Source of the DNA: a virus
Virus record (IMG/VR): IMGVR_UViG_3300017991_000048
Coordinates: 186,001-250,000 of that record
Length of the DNA stretch: 64,000 nucleotides
Reading direction: 5' to 3' (one strand)
Under the pieces are notes generated by a model. That model was not told the origin of the DNA. It saw only the letters and a list, made by a program, of their open reading frames with translations, and ran no database searches. Positions 17,324-28,026 of this stretch are shown one piece after another. Both the position numbers and the translations under genes were made by a program. Position 1 is the first letter of the stretch, and each line of letters opens with the position of its first letter.

Positions 17324-18517
17324 TTATGGCTGCAAGTTGATAGTTACAACTGCACCGGGTGGGATTGGAGCCAGATTTTTAGCCGTAATAAAATACTCTG
17401 GCGGGGTTGCACCGTTATCAAATATTTTCCAAGCATCGCTGTTTTGCAGCGAGACGTAAGATAGATCCCAAATTTCCCTGACAGTGGCATCGCAAGGTCC
17501 GTCAACTGGCGGCACAACCGTATCACTCTGACGGTCCTCTAAAGTTATTGTGGCGTCCACAAGCCTTGGAAAAGCTGCCCACAGCACGTCATCCACGTTA
17601 TTCAAGGTGGTGACTCTGGTTGTCGGGACAACCCCGGCTCCATGTGTATGCAAAACGTAAGGATCTATGGGCTCTGGGAAATGGTATTCGTCGTAAGCCT
17701 TGGTGCAGACATGAACATCGTCTACCTGGATTATGGAGTTGGCAGCGGCTGTCTCAAGAGCCGGGGAAAAGAATACCAACCCTCCATGAATCCCATATAA
17801 TCCAGTTTGGACTTCCCCCGAAAACTGCTCCACTGGAATTTGGGTCCGTAATGTATTTTCGACCCACTGAAAGATATCGGTGGACGGAGATAACGGCTTT
17901 CCGGTCGCTGTAACGACCCCTGAACCTATCGTTAGCTGATAATGCCGCTCATCAACTAGGTCTTCACCTAACGTTAGGACCACAGACCGAACATCTGTGG
18001 ATTGTTCCGCCTGGACCGACGAGACAGTAATAGGATCAAGGCTCAGATCCGTTAGAATGTACTCCGATGGGTCTGTGAGAGCCGCGTTCTGAAACATTGC
18101 CTCAGTGAACACAGCGCGAACACGAGTTTTCCTAGTGGCAACAGCGAAAAATGTAGGAGAGACCGGGAAGCCCAAAAAAGTGGCAGAGTCCAGGAGAGGG
18201 TCTAACGGCTGTCCGAAATACCCCCTGGCTTGATCAACTGTAACCGTGTAAAGAACATCCGTCTGAGGGTCCGTAATCAGAATGACCGTCTGGGCTGTTT
18301 CTTGGATTACTGAATGAACAGTCAGTGCCGGGAAGATGGAATAATTAGCTGGAGTCAGAAGGGGCGGGAATACCTCATCAAACAGAGTCGTATAACGAAC
18401 CCGGACAAGCGTAGGCCCAAGTGAAGTAGCTGATTCCAAGCCGTAAGGCGGGAAAGCACTTCCATACGGCCCCGAACCGTATTCACCACTACCATATGGG
18501 CCTATTGTATCAACCAT
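17324..18517 (-). CDS. virion protein with Ig-like modules
   Basis: The 397-residue protein opens with a GPYGSG-type repeat (residues 6-20), then two modules of SbsA/Ig-like character. These have strands such as TRKTRVRAVFTEAMFQ and RSVVLTLGEDLVDERHYQLTI, in which a residue pattern of functional-edge strands alternates with loops. The C-terminal part has a DDVHVCTKAYDEYHFPEP loop and VREIWDLSYVSLQ. ATG at 18517 overlaps the stop of the upstream giant gene as TAATG. It is likely a virion surface or fibre-connector protein. No enzyme motif is present. Confidence 0.5.
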   Translation of the reverse strand: MVDTIGPYGSGEYGSGPYGSAFPPYGLESATSLGPTLVRVRYTTLFDEVFPPLLTPANYSIFPALTVHSVIQETAQTVILITDPQTDVLYTVTVDQARGYFGQPLDPLLDSATFLGFPVSPTFFAVATRKTRVRAVFTEAMFQNAALTDPSEYILTDLSLDPITVSSVQAEQSTDVRSVVLTLGEDLVDERHYQLTIGSGVVTATGKPLSPSTDIFQWVENTLRTQIPVEQFSGEVQTGLYGIHGGLVFFSPALETAAANSIIQVDDVHVCTKAYDEYHFPEPIDPYVLHTHGAGVVPTTRVTTLNNVDDVLWAAFPRLVDATITLEDRQSDTVVPPVDGPCDATVREIWDLSYVSLQNSDAWKIFDNGATPPEYFITAKNLAPIPPGAVVTINLQP

Positions 18518-21500
18518 TAAGAGTCCACATAAATCTGAATAGAAGCCGTTCCCGGATCTCGAACCAATCTATAATCGTGATACGCGCCGTCATAAAAATC
18601 GAACGGTATACCACCTACTGTCTTTCCATTGTTCAGGTCCACTGCGAGAACATAACGCTCTCCTAGAGGTGTGGTTACAAAAGCTAATCCAACCGTTACA
18701 CCAGGAGATGAGAATCCGAGCCGAATCTGACTGTCTCCAAGTCCGCCTGTGGAGTCTTGGAGCACCTTGAGCCTGAACAACACTTCTGTCTGAAGACTGA
18801 TTGCGTCCGGTAACGGAGTATTGTTCCGGTACGTGGTCCGTGTTCCCACGATATCGGTGCCGTAGGTCAAGATCCCGGCAAAAGCGGTAGCAAACTGATG
18901 GGATGGATCATCGCTGACTCTTGACCAGGGAGTTATAGCCGTGGGGTCGTCCTCTGGTAAAACACTACCATCGTAGTTCAAACAAACCCGATCATTGAAA
19001 TACAGCGTATCGTATCGTGGATTACAAGCATCGCTGAAAGGAGCGATCAAATCCGGAGTACCTGTGCTTGTTTCAATAACCTTCAAACAGTTATACAGCA
19101 CATCGTCAGGAACAATAATTTCGATCTTCTGTGATGCCTCATTCAGCAAAAACCCTTGGCTATTTAACACGTCTTCAGGGCGATTAAGACCGACAGTTGA
19201 GGTCAGAACCGGCGTGGGGTTTCTAACTTCATACGTTTGAGTTGACGGGACCAGGGGCGTATCGTCGTTCAACAGAGTAAAAGCTACAAGATTTGGATCA
19301 CGAAGGAAGTCTGGCTCAGTTTGAGGCGGAATGCCCTGTGACTCGCTCCAGAAGTTTGTATGAGTATGTGGGATAGTAGTCCGATGGTGCTCATAAGACG
19401 CCATTATGTTCCGTTGATTAAGAACTTGATGGTGTGGAACAATTCCCAACTCAGACTGAAAGCGTACAGCGCCCAAACGTACATAATCCCATGAAGTCTG
19501 AGAAATATTTGTAGGGTCAAAAGCGCCCCACAAAACAGACGGTAGACGATTGGCGACGGTCCAGGCAATTCCGTTTATGCTCCGGGGAAGATCCAGGCTG
19601 CTGTAATCGGCATGAATCCAAGGGTCAACAAGAGAGTCAAGAAAGACTGAAACTCCACCAGAAGAGCTTTTTACAATCCTATACTTATGGAAAGCAGACC
19701 AATCTGTCTCAATTACTATTCGATAGTCTACTTCCGAAGGTTGGACTGCGAAAGCTGTTGAAGTAGTAAGCTTCGTTACGTCTGCACCAGGGGCAACAGC
19801 GGCAATGGTATAAACACCTTTGTTTGATCCGTCATCAACAACTAGCTGCTCGCCAACCAGAACACCCGCTGCTATAAAATCAGCTTGTGGGTCTGTGAGG
19901 GTGTTCCCGGCAACAGCAGCCCCGCGTCCCGTTGTTCTCAAAGGAAGATGATACCCAATCAAAGAATCTGAGTCAGTGCCCTTCCAGATACCAGCAAACT
20001 TTTTGACATTATCGCTTGCTTGCCAAACTCGCCAAAAGTTCGAGTACGCCCACAGCACTGTGGATCTTGCCAGCACACTAAGCGGAGTAGCCGAGCCGAA
20101 AGACACCACGCCCACTGCTGAGAAGGGCGGGACATCGAAATCACTATAATCTATGGAGCCTGTAAAAACGCCATCGATGAACAAACTTACCAGATTACCC
20201 GACGTGGATTTGATAGCGCGGTAAGTATGAAACTCGTTATCAAACCAATCAAAAGCGAATCTACCGGCCACTTTAGGAACGCCATCGGAATGAAATGTAA
20301 CATACCGTTGGCCCGTGATCTCTTCAAACATGACTCCAACAGACCGTAAGCTGTCATACACAGAGGCCATAACTCCAGTGTAACCAGCAATGTCTGCTGT
20401 ATAGCTCAACACCTGGGTTCTGAACTCAAAGATATAATCGGTGTCATGGCCGACTGTTCTGGTGTCTGTGCTTACCGGTTCCGAATCGTCCAAATGATAA
20501 ACAAGACCATCGGTAGTCGTTGTATCCTCTATCCGCAGGTGTTGGCCGACCATGGTTGCTGAGGCACCACCGGTCTTGTTCCACAAGTAAGGCTCAAACT
20601 CTTCCGGAAAAGCTCTGCCCCCATAGCTAAACTTAGGGGCAGCCCGGTCCGGAAAAAAGCAAAGCTGAATTAAGCGATTCCCATCGTCGATAGCCGCCAA
20701 AACTGCGTTCGGCGTGATACCGTGAGTATGAGTATACAAAGCTAAGTTTACATCTAAAACCGTATCATAAGCTTCTTCAAGAAGAGGCTCGATACGTGAA
20801 TACCCTTTAAAATCCCCGCTGATAAGACCCGCTGCACTTGACGAAGGCAGATCCGTTGCACTGGTAGAGTCAAGCAGTAAGAAATCGCTGCTCAGAATGG
20901 TTTCTGTCCCGTGGAACCCTACCGGAGTCCATGGTTGGGAAGCGTCTTCTGGCGGCGTTGTGGCCTCATAAGAAATATAGATCGAAGGGGCCGTTTGCAA
21001 TGGATTGATCGGAATCGAGGTGTATCTAACAAAATTCCATGTAGACGTGTTTTGCGCCTCTCGTGACAGGGAGCCAAAAAAGGCACCTTGCAGTTCATTG
21101 AAGGGGTCATTCAGTTCCTCAAGAAACGGCAACTCATCGGGAGTCACTTGTAAAACGGGAGTAATCGAACCATTTATATATACGGTGATAACCCCGGTTC
21201 GATCCCGGAATATACGATAGCTACTGAGAACACTCCAATCTTGATCGGTCGGCGCATCTGTGGGACTGCCAGAGGCATCCAACCCTCCTGTCCAGGCTGA
21301 GATGTCTGAAGGGTCGTTTCCCGACCCGGCTTTCAAAATCCCTATCTTCTTAACTCCACCTTCATCTAAAAATCCGACTACAGTAGCCTTTTCATCGTCC
21401 GCATAGCCGACTGCAACCCCTGTGAATACTCCTTCTGCCGTCAAAACAGCATCAACCATCATTCGCCACGCAATGGCAAAAACATGCTGGTATGTCAGAT

Positions 21501-23691
21501 CGATAGATCTGGTCCAGTACATGGGGTGCCCACTTGGGAAAGGCCCAGTAGTAGTGTCAACCACCACAAGTTGAGTGCCGACAATCGAGGCAGTGCCCAT
21601 GCCCTTTCTTTCCCACGGGGCGGTCGGGTCGGATTCCGGTAGTGTGATAGGCTGGTAATTGACAAATTCCTCCGCCAATGTGCGTGACATAGGCGGGAAA
21701 GCGATTTTATGAACCGGAGAGTTCAGTAGCAGCAGGTTTGGGTCGTTCAAAGCAACCGAGTAGGCCCTCTCATAGGCCCGGTACTTGAGATCCCGTTGTA
21801 ATGGTTGGTCAATCCCTGCCCTGATATCCAAAGGCACAAAAATGTCCGGTTGGACAAGCGTATTGTTATAACGGTACTTGTGCTGAGTGGAGTCTACCGG
21901 ACGGTTATTATCTCGGTTCCAATTGTTCAGCCTAAACTCTTTTGAATTCAATCGGCGGAGATCAACGACGGGATTACAGATATAACAATAGTCCACATCC
22001 ACGGTATCCGTTGGATCAGGAACCGTGGACAATACGATTTGACCCATCAGCCCTACAACGGCATCAGGAGCAACCGGAGCGCCATTGATTCTAACTGTAA
22101 CATCGGTGGGGTCGTCAGCAATTTCACCATTTCTAGGGTCAAAAAGTTCCCACGTGATAGACCCACTCGCCGGGTCCGGTATGCTAAAGCTTGCCACTAC
22201 CTTAATGACTGTGGCCGAAACTCGTTGGGTGATCTTGAATGTACCAGCGTTAATAACGGTTCCCGTCAATGTAATGTAAAGACCTACATGTGACGGTAGG
22301 ATAGCCGCTGTTGGAAGGGTTAGCTGAGTGGCGCTGTTTACCGTGGCTGTGGTGCCACCTTGTATACTTTCCGCTGGTTTCGTAATCGGACCCCGATCTG
22401 TAAAAATACTACGAGCCGTTATCGCCGGGGTGCCTGTGAAAATCGCTTTATTAAACACAGGACTGAGAGGGTTGCCAGCCGCGTCGTAAGGCGTGGATGT
22501 GGCGTTTACGGTCAACTCATAAGAGCCAGACCCTATTCCCGCTGTCGTCAACATTACTTCTGTGGAAGAGACGGTTTGGACAGTTTTAACTAATACTGTA
22601 CTAGGCCCTGTGATTCCATATTCTCCGGAATCTAACAGTACGGAATCGATCCGCATGTCGTCCGAAAAAGTGACAATTATCTGACCGTCTTCTAACTGTT
22701 CAGCCTGTGTTACCTGGGGCCGATCCGCTACCGCTGTATAAGTCTGAGAATCCTCATAAACCGCTCCAGAACTGTCGTAGAGCCCCTCAACTTCTAAGGT
22801 ATAATCTTTACCTCCGGTGGGCTTTGAGGTTGTTAGAAAGACGCCTTCGAGCCCTCTGGTATGAATCCAGGGGATAGCACCGTTCTGCGGGTCCAACACC
22901 ATCAAATCCCGGTCTAACTCTACCGAACCGTCAGAATAAACCTGAACGACCTGAGCAAACGGAATGTTGTTGGCAGCGCTTTGTAAGGATATGAAGTCTC
23001 CGACCTGGATCGGCATAGAGGCTTCGACCAGGGTAAGCTTCCGGGAAAAAGTGGAGATATGCCTCAGGTCCGCCTGAAAGCTGGAGTCGCCTTCGAGGAC
23101 TGCCGATGGTTCGGGAGCCGCTACAAGTCCAGATTCCCCAGAAAGTGATGCCTGAATCTCCTTGGCAATAGTAGGGGTTGCCGAGAAAGAAGAGTCTCCG
23201 CTGAAAACATCAGCACGATAAAGCTCGCCCTGATCAGTTATAGACGAAGAAGCCGCCATGGTGCTTTCAGCAGCCAAATCTTGATTTACGGTTGCCGAGA
23301 AACTAGAAGCACCTTCAATTATCGGTATCGGTTCGGGGTATGCCGATAGCTCAGACTCCCCGGAAAGTCCAGCTTCAATAACATTTGTAGCTAAGGGTAC
23401 AGCCGTAAACGAGGACTCTCCTTGCACCTCCATCTCAAGTGGCGTGGTCGAAGACAACTCCGCTGTCATGGACGAAGAAGCTACCATCGCGCTCATATTG
23501 TCAGAGTAGTCTCCGACAAAGCCCACGCCTGATTGGATTACCGTATACTTTAGTCCCACCTCTTGGATGGTCACGGGAACAGCATCCGTCCCTGGTTGAA
23601 TCTGATAATTGGACACATTTTGAGCGTCTTGGAAGGACAAGAGACTTCCGAACGTTACATCCAATACAATATTGTCGCTGACTACAATCAT
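18517..23691 (-). CDS. giant virion protein with repeat, Ig-like and LamG-like modules
   Basis: This 1,724-residue protein is modular. Residues about 70-230 are repeats around GESxLxA and SSFxA. Residues about 340-450 include an SbsA/Ig-like module (QIIVTFSDDMRIDS). Further on are two copies of the GxYxIxxV beta module found in other genes here, and three to four LamG-like lectin modules with strands such as YRIFRDRTGVITVYINGS and YRAIKSTSGNLVSLFIDGV. The last such module stops at SIQIYVDS, about 45 residues short of its siblings. It shares TAATG with the next gene. It is probably a long fibre or surface protein that binds glycans. The receptor is unknown. Confidence 0.6.
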   Translation of the reverse strand: MIVVSDNIVLDVTFGSLLSFQDAQNVSNYQIQPGTDAVPVTIQEVGLKYTVIQSGVGFVGDYSDNMSAMVASSSMTAELSSTTPLEMEVQGESSFTAVPLATNVIEAGLSGESELSAYPEPIPIIEGASSFSATVNQDLAAESTMAASSSITDQGELYRADVFSGDSSFSATPTIAKEIQASLSGESGLVAAPEPSAVLEGDSSFQADLRHISTFSRKLTLVEASMPIQVGDFISLQSAANNIPFAQVVQVYSDGSVELDRDLMVLDPQNGAIPWIHTRGLEGVFLTTSKPTGGKDYTLEVEGLYDSSGAVYEDSQTYTAVADRPQVTQAEQLEDGQIIVTFSDDMRIDSVLLDSGEYGITGPSTVLVKTVQTVSSTEVMLTTAGIGSGSYELTVNATSTPYDAAGNPLSPVFNKAIFTGTPAITARSIFTDRGPITKPAESIQGGTTATVNSATQLTLPTAAILPSHVGLYITLTGTVINAGTFKITQRVSATVIKVVASFSIPDPASGSITWELFDPRNGEIADDPTDVTVRINGAPVAPDAVVGLMGQIVLSTVPDPTDTVDVDYCYICNPVVDLRRLNSKEFRLNNWNRDNNRPVDSTQHKYRYNNTLVQPDIFVPLDIRAGIDQPLQRDLKYRAYERAYSVALNDPNLLLLNSPVHKIAFPPMSRTLAEEFVNYQPITLPESDPTAPWERKGMGTASIVGTQLVVVDTTTGPFPSGHPMYWTRSIDLTYQHVFAIAWRMMVDAVLTAEGVFTGVAVGYADDEKATVVGFLDEGGVKKIGILKAGSGNDPSDISAWTGGLDASGSPTDAPTDQDWSVLSSYRIFRDRTGVITVYINGSITPVLQVTPDELPFLEELNDPFNELQGAFFGSLSREAQNTSTWNFVRYTSIPINPLQTAPSIYISYEATTPPEDASQPWTPVGFHGTETILSSDFLLLDSTSATDLPSSSAAGLISGDFKGYSRIEPLLEEAYDTVLDVNLALYTHTHGITPNAVLAAIDDGNRLIQLCFFPDRAAPKFSYGGRAFPEEFEPYLWNKTGGASATMVGQHLRIEDTTTTDGLVYHLDDSEPVSTDTRTVGHDTDYIFEFRTQVLSYTADIAGYTGVMASVYDSLRSVGVMFEEITGQRYVTFHSDGVPKVAGRFAFDWFDNEFHTYRAIKSTSGNLVSLFIDGVFTGSIDYSDFDVPPFSAVGVVSFGSATPLSVLARSTVLWAYSNFWRVWQASDNVKKFAGIWKGTDSDSLIGYHLPLRTTGRGAAVAGNTLTDPQADFIAAGVLVGEQLVVDDGSNKGVYTIAAVAPGADVTKLTTSTAFAVQPSEVDYRIVIETDWSAFHKYRIVKSSSGGVSVFLDSLVDPWIHADYSSLDLPRSINGIAWTVANRLPSVLWGAFDPTNISQTSWDYVRLGAVRFQSELGIVPHHQVLNQRNIMASYEHHRTTIPHTHTNFWSESQGIPPQTEPDFLRDPNLVAFTLLNDDTPLVPSTQTYEVRNPTPVLTSTVGLNRPEDVLNSQGFLLNEASQKIEIIVPDDVLYNCLKVIETSTGTPDLIAPFSDACNPRYDTLYFNDRVCLNYDGSVLPEDDPTAITPWSRVSDDPSHQFATAFAGILTYGTDIVGTRTTYRNNTPLPDAISLQTEVLFRLKVLQDSTGGLGDSQIRLGFSSPGVTVGLAFVTTPLGERYVLAVDLNNGKTVGGIPFDFYDGAYHDYRLVRDPGTASIQIYVDS
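23055..23500 (-). repeat. coding repeats, GES-x-L-x-A / SSF-x-A type
   Basis: Six to seven alternating units of about 20 to 27 residues with cores such as LSGESELSAYPEP, LSGESGLVAAPEP and GDSSFSATP lie near the N-terminus of the giant protein. Related short segments occur in the 14029-16599 gene. Confidence 0.6.
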
Positions 23692-23697
23692 AACCTT

Positions 23698-24513
23698 CTA
23701 AAAGTCATCGGAGTGGTCCTCTCCGGTGACACACACGTTTACTTTCTTTCCAAGCCGGTCACGGTCCCGAATACCCTGCCAGTAAGACCGGAAATCATCG
23801 TAATAATAAATACCCATTCGCCAACGCATTGCGTCAAGAACCTTTCCAATAGGGTCATTTGGAAAGTACTCGTCAGAAAAGATATAACGGATACGGAAAA
23901 GTGTGTGCGCTGGACGTACAAGATCCAAGATTTGACGGATTGCTGAGTCCGCGTTGAACACGTCAGGCGGGAAACCACCGCCAGCCGGGACTATATAATC
24001 GATGTTAAAACCAAACTGATCCGAAATGTCCAACCCGCTTGCGCCCTGACGGAAGAGTAAAAAGTTCTCGGTGACCTCGATGTCTCCTGTTAAGAAGAGA
24101 TCAACAGTGTCACTCATTGATTCCGGGACCGAGCCTTGGAAATAAATCCGGATTAGGTTCAAGAAAAAGTTGCGGAACTCTTCATCCGAGAATCCCAACT
24201 CCGGTAGCTTGCTGTTGACAAGCACCAAGTACCCTACAATAGACCACAGAAAATCCGACCGGGTAGTCGCATACTCACGGTCACGGTCAACATCTTCCAA
24301 AGCCAACTCCAAACGAGCTATCTCAACAGCCACGGCTTTGAGAGCTTGCGTATAGTTGGGGCCTTGCACACTTGACAGGTAATTAGAGGGCAAGAGATTC
24401 AGTAATGTGGTGAAGATAGTCTGCGCTCGCTGGACAAGACGAAGATTATACTCTTTGCCTTTTTGCTCCAACGTCGAGTTGAGACGGTCATCACCGAAAA
24501 CAAATCTAGCCAT
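23698..24513 (-). CDS. baseplate protein, I-like (XkdU/gpI position)
   Basis: This 271-residue helical protein directly follows the J-like gene, the position of XkdU or P2 gpI in other contractile tails. The N-terminal half is helical (LNLLPSNYLSS, LKAVAVEIARLELAL). The segment LDLVRPAHTLFRIRYIF closely resembles the end of I-type baseplate proteins, where an arginine-proline turn precedes the final strand. In such tails the I protein joins J proteins to the fibre complex. ATG at 24513 has GAGG at good spacing. The assignment rests on order plus the C-terminal motif. Confidence 0.65.
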   Translation of the reverse strand: MARFVFGDDRLNSTLEQKGKEYNLRLVQRAQTIFTTLLNLLPSNYLSSVQGPNYTQALKAVAVEIARLELALEDVDRDREYATTRSDFLWSIVGYLVLVNSKLPELGFSDEEFRNFFLNLIRIYFQGSVPESMSDTVDLFLTGDIEVTENFLLFRQGASGLDISDQFGFNIDYIVPAGGGFPPDVFNADSAIRQILDLVRPAHTLFRIRYIFSDEYFPNDPIGKVLDAMRWRMGIYYYDDFRSYWQGIRDRDRLGKKVNVCVTGEDHSDDF

Positions 24514-24520
24514 TACCGCC

Positions 24521-27500
24521 TCATACTTCCGTATAAGCCCTATACGTTATAGTGAATACACCCAAGTTCAGAACTTCCATCGAAGCCACGGTAATATCAT
24601 TAGCCCCTGTCTGGCCTCGAATTACATAACTTACCGCGTAAACATGATCCTCAGGATTATCCGGAGGTGTTCCAGAGCCCAACAATGACAAGACTATATG
24701 ATTTGCCGTTCGACGGAGCCGTTCAGCCTCATACTCACTGGGCAAAAACCCTTCCGCCGCAAGCGTGGCGTCGTCGGAGTATCCCATAATCACAGCGCCA
24801 CCAGAACCAATTATGTAAGCTTGATTATCCGCCGAACACACGAGAGCTAAAGTGCTCGAAAGGGTCATCGCCTCATCGTCTTGAAAGACCCCCTTATGCT
24901 CTGTCTCAAGACCACCGCCGTCAGTTGTAGGTGACCCTACAGGATTGCTCAAAATGTAAGCCAGATTGCCACCAAGATCGAGAGACTTCACAGCCGACTC
25001 TCCGGTGGTCGTTTTGGCATATGTTGAAAGAACCGACTCTCGGAGCTTTTGACTGCCGTCTGTGTAAGCCATCAGCGCCATGGGCAACACATTAAACTGA
25101 ACGCCTGTGCTATCGTTGATCGCTGCGTCCACATTCGACTGGGCCACATCTTCTCCGATGAGCTTCTTGTTCAAATCGAGAGACACATTGTTACGGATGA
25201 TTGGATCGCTCTTATCTTTAGAGGCTCCCTGTTCCAACTGGACCGTAGTCTCGATAGCAATTGAGTTCAAAACCGCCTGTTTGACAAGCACGTCAGCAGT
25301 CACATGCCGTTTGTTATTAATTATGTCTTGTAGTTGCTGGATGAGGTCATTGATTACATAAGTGACGATGAAGTTTTCATCATGCACATAGTCAACTGAC
25401 ACCTCTTGGCCATTGGCAATCTGGGACGCTGAAGTCCTCACAATTCGAGCCGGGGTTGTCGCTGTGCCCTCAATAATCTCAAAATCAGGCGCTGCGGCTG
25501 TAGGCCCGTCATACTCAACGGTCCGCTGCTCATTATACACGCGGAGTGTTGCCGTGTTGACACCAATAGAGCTTAGAGGCTCCTGCTCAAACCCTATAAG
25601 CACGTGAAGCTCATCATTGACTTGAATAGTATCACCACTTGGAATACCGCCCGATGGAGTAATCGCCACGTAGTTTTGGGCAATTGTGCTCTCCCCGTCC
25701 AAAAGAGGGTCATCTGTCTTATATAGTTGGTAGTGGGTACTTGGGTCTAATGCTCCTGATACCTCTCCTACGACAGAAACCACACGACGCACCGGCTGAA
25801 GCGTCATATAAAACCGATTGACAACCTGGAATCGATAGTCCGCAAAGATTATATCGTCGATCATTGTCACAGGCTGAGGGATACTCGTATCGATCTGAAA
25901 GGTCTGATAGTCTAAAATCGCCACACCGGTTAGGTCATAATCAGCCCCTACGGTGGCGTTACGTACCCCAAGCCCCTGAGAAGGATTGTTCAAAATCTCA
26001 ATTATAGGAGTCGTGGGGGTTACACGAGAGTCCAGAACACGGAAAATCAAATTAGTAAGGTCGATAATCTGGCACTGGGTATCGCGAGCTACATCAAATG
26101 TGAAAGCAAAAGTGTCTTGGACCTGTCTTTCCTGGACTCCCTGAATCCAAACATCAACCTTACCTCCAATGTGCTTTTTCCGCACATCGTCATAATCTCG
26201 CATCATTAAATCGTCGCCGCTTTTGACAATCTTATTCTTTATGACCCCGATTTTGGCGGCGGCAGTTGCGGCGTAGCCCGTCTCAGTTCCAGTATCAACA
26301 GAAGCAAATGCCAGTATGGAGCGAGAGGCTAAGTTTGCGTTGGATTCCTGGTCATCTCCAAAGACGGTGGCTGACTCATTAATAGCCTGGAGCCCACTGA
26401 TTCCTACCAATGTTGTGATAGATCCAGCCGGGACATTTCCTGCTGAACCCGCTGCTTCCGCTATAATGGAAACTCGTAGCTCGTAGCGTCTGGCGTCAAA
26501 GTTATAATAAGCCTCAGCATTGTCAGCGGGGAGTACAAAAGAGCCGCCAATTCTAAAACGTTGTGCCGTGACGCCTGTCTCTTCATCCGCCGACGATACT
26601 GCAAAAGATCCCGCTGGCACCGTTATATCAGTACTTGGCCGGGTCGCGGTATAAAGAGTCAGTGTCCCAGTAGCTTGTCGGCCTGCCAGTCGTGTCAAAT
26701 TGACGTTAGCTGCCAACTTATCAAACTGCTGGTCAATCAATGACTGTACGGACGAATCGTTTGTGTAGCCGAGAGCCGCTTTGAGCGCCTGCTTATAAGC
26801 ACTGCTACCAACAGGGTCCGAAACCCCATCGCCACCTACGTTATCAATAGCGAGCAATGTCAGGAAACTCTGGCTCCGATGGACGAAATCCAGCAAGAAC
26901 CAGATACGCTCAGCTTCCGACGCAAACGGGTCAATGTTTACATCTCTGGAAATCGAACCGGGAATCAGAGAGATTTCAGCATTAACTCTTAGAACCGCAT
27001 TCACGTAATCTGTAACAATTTGGGCTTGAGTCCTACCCGGTAAATCCCGGATCGTTGTGTCGATAACCAACGGAGATCCGAGAACCTCTTGTGAGTACGG
27101 AGTCTCTATCTCTGCGTTTATCGTGGAATCCCAATAAACCCCCGTCGTCACGTAATAAAGAGGGTCTGAGTCTGGGACACTGATAAACTGGTCCGTATTA
27201 ATGATCCCAGTCCCACCGGCTCTGTCGTGCGTAAAGACCAGAAACTCGTTGAACTCAAAGTTTTGAATAACGCTCGTAAACCTCAGACGACCCGCCAGGG
27301 CTGCATTATCATGGTAAGCATCCAGGCGTACTTCTAACTCATTACCGAACTCGTCTTCCTCAGAAAGCCTCAGACGCAAGTTCTTAGAAGCGCTCACTTC
27401 CCACTCGGCTATATCATCATAAGCCGTAATATCATCTTCTTCATACTCAGTGGGGCTCGTTATGGGCTTTTCATTGATCTTGTAATACCCGCTCGTACCA

Positions 27501-28018
27501 GCCGGTTCCACTGAAGCATAGAAGTTGAACCCCAGAAAGGTCGCTGCGTCCGCAGTGACGACAATGAGGTCACCGTTTTCGTCCTGAATCACATTTGTCA
27601 AAGGCTCTGGTTTAGCGACAAGAATGTCTATAGTGTTACGATTCCGCCTGACCCGGATGCCTGTAGGTGTAGGTGTGTTTACTTCATCTATCTCTGGCAC
27701 CCGCGTTACAACGACCGATGAGGTAGCCGAGACACTGCCTACAATATCGATGGTACGGATGAGAATTGTATTGACCCCAAACTCCAACGGAAGCCCTGTA
27801 GGGTAAACCGTTAGATTCGGAATCGTGAAAGCCTGTAGATTAAAACTGACCAAATCCGGATCAGTTACAAAGGCCCCACCGTTTATCGAGATCTGTATCG
27901 AGACAGTTGGTACGTCTACCGTACCTTCAATGAAAATTGCTTCTTCATTCGTGGTAAATACGAGATTTGTTGTATAACCACTACCGTCCCGGAGCGCAAT
28001 TTGTGGTGCTGTAGCCAT
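24521..28018 (-). CDS. baseplate J-like protein (gp6/gpJ/XkdT type)
   Basis: The central region (about residues 480-740) has the hallmarks of baseplate J proteins: AEAAGSAGNVPAGSI, then SATVFGDDQESNANLASRS and GTETGYAATAAAKIGV, in which a glycine-rich turn is followed by an aspartate/arginine-rich segment. J proteins form the ring around the hub that opens on contraction. At 1,165 residues it is two to three times the usual size, because of an N-terminal extension with Ig-like parts (residues 1 to about 330) and a C-terminal extension. It sits between gp25-like and I-like genes, as expected for a contractile tail. Confidence 0.78.
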   Translation of the reverse strand: MATAPQIALRDGSGYTTNLVFTTNEEAIFIEGTVDVPTVSIQISINGGAFVTDPDLVSFNLQAFTIPNLTVYPTGLPLEFGVNTILIRTIDIVGSVSATSSVVVTRVPEIDEVNTPTPTGIRVRRNRNTIDILVAKPEPLTNVIQDENGDLIVVTADAATFLGFNFYASVEPAGTSGYYKINEKPITSPTEYEEDDITAYDDIAEWEVSASKNLRLRLSEEDEFGNELEVRLDAYHDNAALAGRLRFTSVIQNFEFNEFLVFTHDRAGGTGIINTDQFISVPDSDPLYYVTTGVYWDSTINAEIETPYSQEVLGSPLVIDTTIRDLPGRTQAQIVTDYVNAVLRVNAEISLIPGSISRDVNIDPFASEAERIWFLLDFVHRSQSFLTLLAIDNVGGDGVSDPVGSSAYKQALKAALGYTNDSSVQSLIDQQFDKLAANVNLTRLAGRQATGTLTLYTATRPSTDITVPAGSFAVSSADEETGVTAQRFRIGGSFVLPADNAEAYYNFDARRYELRVSIIAEAAGSAGNVPAGSITTLVGISGLQAINESATVFGDDQESNANLASRSILAFASVDTGTETGYAATAAAKIGVIKNKIVKSGDDLMMRDYDDVRKKHIGGKVDVWIQGVQERQVQDTFAFTFDVARDTQCQIIDLTNLIFRVLDSRVTPTTPIIEILNNPSQGLGVRNATVGADYDLTGVAILDYQTFQIDTSIPQPVTMIDDIIFADYRFQVVNRFYMTLQPVRRVVSVVGEVSGALDPSTHYQLYKTDDPLLDGESTIAQNYVAITPSGGIPSGDTIQVNDELHVLIGFEQEPLSSIGVNTATLRVYNEQRTVEYDGPTAAAPDFEIIEGTATTPARIVRTSASQIANGQEVSVDYVHDENFIVTYVINDLIQQLQDIINNKRHVTADVLVKQAVLNSIAIETTVQLEQGASKDKSDPIIRNNVSLDLNKKLIGEDVAQSNVDAAINDSTGVQFNVLPMALMAYTDGSQKLRESVLSTYAKTTTGESAVKSLDLGGNLAYILSNPVGSPTTDGGGLETEHKGVFQDDEAMTLSSTLALVCSADNQAYIIGSGGAVIMGYSDDATLAAEGFLPSEYEAERLRRTANHIVLSLLGSGTPPDNPEDHVYAVSYVIRGQTGANDITVASMEVLNLGVFTITYRAYTEV

Positions 28019-28026
28019 TCGAAAAC

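Noticed and set aside
18480-18560. Programmed frameshift joining the giant LamG-like protein to the next gene.
   Set aside because: I see no slippery heptamer before the stop, and the next gene starts with its own ATG and an unrelated GPYGSG repeat, so the TAATG overlap is a simpler explanation.
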